Shown here: positions 60,639 through 64,000 of the stretch, one piece after another | Position numbering within the stretch: position 1 is the first letter of the stretch | How the letters are laid out: each line of letters begins with the position of its first letter | Notes under the pieces: generated by a model | Database searches by the model: none | Told to the model about the DNA's origin: nothing | The model's input: the letters and a program-made list of their open reading frames with translations, nothing else | Program-made: the position numbers and the translations under genes | Assembly: GCF_040529335.1 (NCBI RefSeq) | Contig: NZ_CP159534.1 | Location: 3,100,001-3,164,000, forward strand | Length of the DNA: 64,000 nucleotides | Direction of reading: 5' to 3' | Source of the DNA: Streptomyces sp. HUAS MG91 | GTDB taxonomy: Bacteria; Actinomycetota; Actinomycetes; Streptomycetales; Streptomycetaceae

Positions 60639-61505
60639 ATGACCGCGACGGCCGAAGCCCCCGCTGTAGCCCCTTTCCGATTCTTCGATCTGCAAGTGGT
60701 CCGCACGCGGCGGCTGGGCCCGTCGCTGCTCCGCGTGACCTTCACCGGCCCCGACCTGGAGCACTTCCACGGCGGGGGGCGGGACCAGTCCCTCTCCCTC
60801 TTCCTGCCGCGGCCCGGCCAGGACGCCCCCGTCCTGCCGCCCATCGTGCCCGGCGACGACGGCCACGGCTGGCACGCCGCGTACCGGGCGCTGCCGGACG
60901 ACGTCCGCGCGGTCATGCGCTCGTACACCCTGAGCGGCCAGCGCCGGCACCCCGCGCAGGAGGTCGACATCGACTTCGTGCTGCACAACGACGACCCCGC
61001 GACCACCGGCCCCGCCTGCCGCTGGGCCGAGGCCGCGACGCCGGGCGACAAGGTCGTGGTGCTCGGCCCCGCGATCGCCGACAACGCCGCCGTGCGCTGC
61101 CAGCCCCCGGCCGACTTCGACCACATCCTGATGTGGGGCGACGAGACGGCGCTGCCCGCCGCGCTCAACATCCTGGCCTGGCTGCCCGCGTCCGTCTCCG
61201 CCCACGTGTGGCTGGAGGTCCCGCACCGCGCCGACATCCAGCCGATCCTCACGGCGGCCAACCTCACCGTGCACTGGCTGGTCCGCGACGAGCGGGCCCC
61301 GGGCGCGCTCGACGCCATCCGCGCCGCCCAACTCCCCGACGCGGCACGGCCGTACGCCTGGCTGTCCGGCGAGTCCGGCTCGATGAAGGAGCTGCGCCGC
61401 CACCTGGTGCGCGAGCGCGGCTACGACAAGCGGGCGGTGAAGTTCGTCGGGTACTGGCGGCGCGGTCTGAGCGAGGACGCGCTGCGGGCCGAGGCCGCCG
61501 CGTAG
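60639..61505 (+). CDS. Siderophore-interacting FAD-binding protein
   Basis: A 288-residue flavoprotein of the SIP family that reduces imported ferric siderophores to release iron. The FAD domain has SLLRVTFTGPDLEHF near 25 and RSYTLSGQ near 97, the FAD-contact motif. The C-terminal domain has HILMWGDETALPAALNILAWLP and RAVKFVGYWRRG. ATG at 60639, only four bases after the binding-protein stop, so it is in the same iron-controlled operon. Confidence 0.92.
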   Translation: MTATAEAPAVAPFRFFDLQVVRTRRLGPSLLRVTFTGPDLEHFHGGGRDQSLSLFLPRPGQDAPVLPPIVPGDDGHGWHAAYRALPDDVRAVMRSYTLSGQRRHPAQEVDIDFVLHNDDPATTGPACRWAEAATPGDKVVVLGPAIADNAAVRCQPPADFDHILMWGDETALPAALNILAWLPASVSAHVWLEVPHRADIQPILTAANLTVHWLVRDERAPGALDAIRAAQLPDAARPYAWLSGESGSMKELRRHLVRERGYDKRAVKFVGYWRRGLSEDALRAEAAA

Positions 61506-61568
61506 ACACAATTCCCGCCAAACAACTACACATTCCGCCATAAACAGGGGCAGGGTCGCGCGCAGAAA

Positions 61569-61587
61569 TTAGGTTAGGCTAACCTAA
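61569..61587. promoter_or_regulatory. Perfect iron box before desA
   Basis: TTAGGTTAGGCTAACCTAA is the classic 19-base iron box bound by DmdR1/IdeR-type repressors. It lies 91 bases before the desA start and should shut the operon down in iron-rich cells. Confidence 0.92.
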
Positions 61588-61677
61588 GTCAAGCGCTGCG
61601 GCCCCGCCCCTTGCCCATGGCCGCGGCACTCCTGCCCCACCCGGGAACCACCTCATCCCCACCCGGAGGATCCGTTC

Positions 61678-63120
61678 ATGCGCTCGCACCTGCTCAATGA
61701 CACGACCGCGGAGTTGTACCGCAGCTCCGTGACCGAGGGAATCGAGCGGGTGGCGGCCAAACTCGCCACCACCTCACGGCCGTTCACCGGCGTCACACCC
61801 GACGCCCTCTCCCCCACCGTCGACGCCGTGAACCTCGACGAGCCGCTGCACGACACCATCGCCGCGCTCGACGAGCTGGAGGACGTCTACCTCCGCGACG
61901 CCGTCTACTTCCACCACCCGCGCTACCTCGCCCACCTCAACTGCCCGGTCGTCATCCCGGCCGTGCTCGGCGAGGCGGTCCTGTCCGCGGTCAACTCCTC
62001 GCTCGACACCTGGGACCAGTCGGCGGGCGGCACGCTCATCGAGCGCAAGCTGATCGACTGGACCGCCGCCCGGATCGGGCTCGGACCGGCCGCCGACGGC
62101 GTCTTCACCTCCGGCGGCTCGCAGTCCAACCTCCAGGCGCTGCTCCTCGCCCGCGAGGAGAGCAAGACCGAGGACCTCGCCCGGCTGCGGATCTTCGCCT
62201 CCGAGGCCGGCCACTTCAGCGTCCAGAAGTCCGCGAAACTCCTCGGCCTGCCGCCGGGTTGCGTCGTGACGATCCCCGTCGACAAGGACAAGCGGATGCG
62301 CACCCTGGCCCTCGCGGCCGAACTGGAGCGCTGCAAGGCCGACGACCTCGTCCCCATGGCCGTCGTCGCCACCGCCGGCACCACCGACTTCGGCTCCATC
62401 GACCCGCTGCCGGAGATCGCCGAGCTCTGCGCCCAGTACGACACCTGGATGCACGTCGACGCGGCCTACGGCTGCGGGCTGCTCGCCTCGCGCACCCGCC
62501 GGGACCGCCTCGACGGCATCGAGCGCGCCGACTCCGTCACCGTCGACTACCACAAGTCCTTCTTCCAGCCGGTGAGTTCGAGCGCCGTGCTGGTCCGCGA
62601 CGGCGCCACCCTGCGGCACGCCACCTACCACGCGGAGTACCTCAACCCCCGGCGCACCGTCGCCGAGCGCATCCCCAACCAGGTGGACAAGTCGCTCCAG
62701 ACCACCCGCCGCTTCGACGCCCTCAAGCTGTGGCTCACCCTGCGCGTGATGGGCGCCGACGGCATCGGCGGCCTCTTCGACGAGGTCTGCGAACTGGCCC
62801 ACCAGGCCTGGGAGGTGCTGGCCGCCGACCCGCGCTACGACGTGGTCGTCGAGCCGAGCCTGTCCACCCTCGTCTACCGCTACGTCCCCGCGACCGTCAC
62901 CGACCCGGCCGAGATCGACCGGGCCAACCTGTACGCCCGCAAGGCCCTGTCCGCCTCCGGCGACGCGGTCGTGGCGGGCACCAAGACCGGCGGCCGCCAG
63001 TACCTGAAGTTCACCCTGCTCAACCCCGAGACGACCCTTGACGACATCAAGGCCGTCCTCGACCTCATCGCCGGCCACGCCGAGCAGTACCTGGGAGACA
63101 CCCTTGACCGCGCCTCTTGA
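61678..63120 (+). CDS. desA: Lysine decarboxylase of desferrioxamine synthesis
   Basis: A 480-residue PLP enzyme of the group II decarboxylase fold, making cadaverine from lysine. Seen are [18 protein letters not shown] near 143-160, [15 protein letters not shown] near 230, [11 protein letters not shown] (Asp binds the PLP ring), and the PLP lysine in [10 protein letters not shown] near 293. ATG at 61678 with GGAGG upstream. It is the first gene of the desferrioxamine (desABCD) operon. Its end overlaps desB by 17 bases, indicating tight coupling. Confidence 0.93.
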   Translation: MRSHLLNDTTAELYRSSVTEGIERVAAKLATTSRPFTGVTPDALSPTVDAVNLDEPLHDTIAALDELEDVYLRDAVYFHHPRYLAHLNCPVVIPAVLGEAVLSAVNSSLDTWDQSAGGTLIERKLIDWTAARIGLGPAADGVFTSGGSQSNLQALLLAREESKTEDLARLRIFASEAGHFSVQKSAKLLGLPPGCVVTIPVDKDKRMRTLALAAELERCKADDLVPMAVVATAGTTDFGSIDPLPEIAELCAQYDTWMHVDAAYGCGLLASRTRRDRLDGIERADSVTVDYHKSFFQPVSSSAVLVRDGATLRHATYHAEYLNPRRTVAERIPNQVDKSLQTTRRFDALKLWLTLRVMGADGIGGLFDEVCELAHQAWEVLAADPRYDVVVEPSLSTLVYRYVPATVTDPAEIDRANLYARKALSASGDAVVAGTKTGGRQYLKFTLLNPETTLDDIKAVLDLIAGHAEQYLGDTLDRAS

Positions 63121-64000
63121 GACCTACGACTTCATCGGGATCGGGCTCGGCCCCTTCAACCTCGGTCTCGCCTGCCTCACCGAACCCATAGCCGAGCTGA
63201 ACGGCGTCTTCCTGGAGTCCAAGCCGGACTTCGAGTGGCACTCGGGCATGTTCCTCGACGGTGCCCACCTCCAGACCCCGTTCATGTCGGACCTGGTGAC
63301 CCTCGCCGACCCGACCTCCCCCTACTCCTTCCTCAACTACTTGAAGGAATCGGGGCGGTTGTACTCGTTCTACATCCGCGAGAACTTCTATCCGCTGCGT
63401 GTCGAGTACAACGCGTACTGCCGGTGGGCGGCGGCCAAACTCTCCTCGATCCGCTTCAGCACGACGGTGACCGAGGTGCGCTACGAGGACGACGCCGAGC
63501 GCTACGTCGTCACCACCGACACCGGCGAGACCTACCGCGCGCGGCGCCTGGTCCTCGGCACCGGCACCCCGCCGTACGTCCCGGAGTCCTGCGCGGAGCT
63601 GGGCGGCGACGGCGTCCTGCACAACTCCCGCTACATGCAGCACAAGCAGGCCCTCCAGCGGAAGAAGTCGATCACGCTGGTCGGCAGCGGCCAGTCCGCC
63701 GCCGAGATCTACTACGACCTGCTGAGCGAGATCGACGTCCACGGCTACCGGCTGAACTGGGTGACCCGCTCGCCCCGCTTCTTCCCGCTCGAATACACCA
63801 AACTGACGCTGGAGATGACGTCCCCGGACTACATCGACTACTTCCACGCGCTGCCGGAGGCCACCCGGTACTCGCTGGAGGAGCGGCAGAAGGGCCTGTT
63901 CAAGGGCATCGACGGCGAGCTGATCGACGCCATCTTCGACCTGCTCTACCAGAAGGGCCTCGACGGCCCGGTGCCCACGCGGCTGCTCACCAACTCGGCG
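63104..64000 (+). CDS. desB: Cadaverine N-hydroxylase DesB (cut by window edge)
   Basis: The first 299 codons of a flavin-dependent N-hydroxylase of the lysine/ornithine type, which hydroxylates cadaverine. The FAD loop [16 protein letters not shown] near 10-25 has the family's GxGxxx(N) form. [25 protein letters not shown] is the conserved substrate region, and [17 protein letters not shown] near 185 is the NADPH loop. Start: TTG at 63104 with GGGAG seven bases upstream, inside the desA 3' end. The C-terminal part, with the second conserved region, lies outside. Confidence 0.92.
   Translation, partial: MTAPLETYDFIGIGLGPFNLGLACLTEPIAELNGVFLESKPDFEWHSGMFLDGAHLQTPFMSDLVTLADPTSPYSFLNYLKESGRLYSFYIRENFYPLRVEYNAYCRWAAAKLSSIRFSTTVTEVRYEDDAERYVVTTDTGETYRARRLVLGTGTPPYVPESCAELGGDGVLHNSRYMQHKQALQRKKSITLVGSGQSAAEIYYDLLSEIDVHGYRLNWVTRSPRFFPLEYTKLTLEMTSPDYIDYFHALPEATRYSLEERQKGLFKGIDGELIDAIFDLLYQKGLDGPVPTRLLTNSA

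Noticed and set aside
1..64000. Mobile elements, integrases, toxin-antitoxin pairs and defence genes
   Set aside because: No such protein motif was found on either strand; gene content and base composition are uniform apart from the intergenic features listed.

Overview
The window is about 72-74% G+C and looks like the conserved core of a Streptomyces chromosome (inference). It has the extreme third-position GC bias that leaves long spurious open frames antisense to real genes, many GTG starts, twin-arginine exported proteins, a PucR/LacI/TetR-rich regulator set and the start of the desferrioxamine operon. From memory the gene order resembles the S. coelicolor SCO2730-SCO2785 neighbourhood. 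No rRNA, tRNA, CRISPR array, transposase or prophage was found.

Layout: 1-750 is the start of an ABC exporter. 1048-4425 holds an alcohol dehydrogenase, a cation/proton antiporter and a PrsW-type membrane protease. 4415-4817 holds a CsoR-type operator and a CopZ chaperone, followed by a structured geneless stretch (4818-5437). 5438-9180 carries citrate synthase and a RecD2-like helicase, then DUF4287, DUF5701 and an orphan CxxH/CxxC protein. 11395-17332 is a ribose-type system: tandem LacI operators, lacI, an ATPase, a fused permease plus binding protein, ribokinase and ribose pyranase. 17590-21971 is a divergent second carbohydrate locus: a TIM-barrel isomerase, a DUF993 protein and a Gfo/Idh/MocA oxidoreductase, facing another LacI regulator.

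22239-40792 is mixed: a methyltransferase, a Tat-exported phosphoesterase, a MarR-GNAT fusion, a second TIM-barrel isomerase, a DMT transporter and LysR regulator pair, a GH3 hexosaminidase, a lipoprotein, an S37 protease, a small secreted protein, a double ABC exporter, a GT39 glycosyltransferase and an exported endonuclease I. 40812-47545 is a probable guanidino-compound/arginine catabolic locus: a TPP enzyme, a ureohydrolase and a Na+ symporter, with a divergent PucR regulator and a nitrilase-family amidase. 47691-52864 holds a DMT transporter, a conserved 'phosphatase', a CDF metal exporter, thioesterase II and an acyl-CoA dehydrogenase. 52971-59448 is a TetR regulator divergent from a leucine/isovalerate degradation operon (biotin carboxylase pair, HMG-CoA lyase, acyl-CoA dehydrogenase). 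59511 to the end is iron-regulated: a siderophore-binding lipoprotein, a siderophore-interacting flavoprotein, desA, and desB cut by the window edge.

The main feature not explained by genes is a repeat family. Six inverted pairs with 24-30 bp arms and one lone arm all lie at gene 3' ends. One copy encodes the C-terminus of a transporter, and another supplies the stop codon of a frameshifted LysR gene. Clear palindromic operators accompany the CopZ, LacI, TetR, PucR and iron-regulated genes. I found no convincing wholly new defence or mobile system. The best candidates for undescribed biology are the DUF993 locus, the guanidino-type cluster, the structured region next to copZ, and the repeat family.
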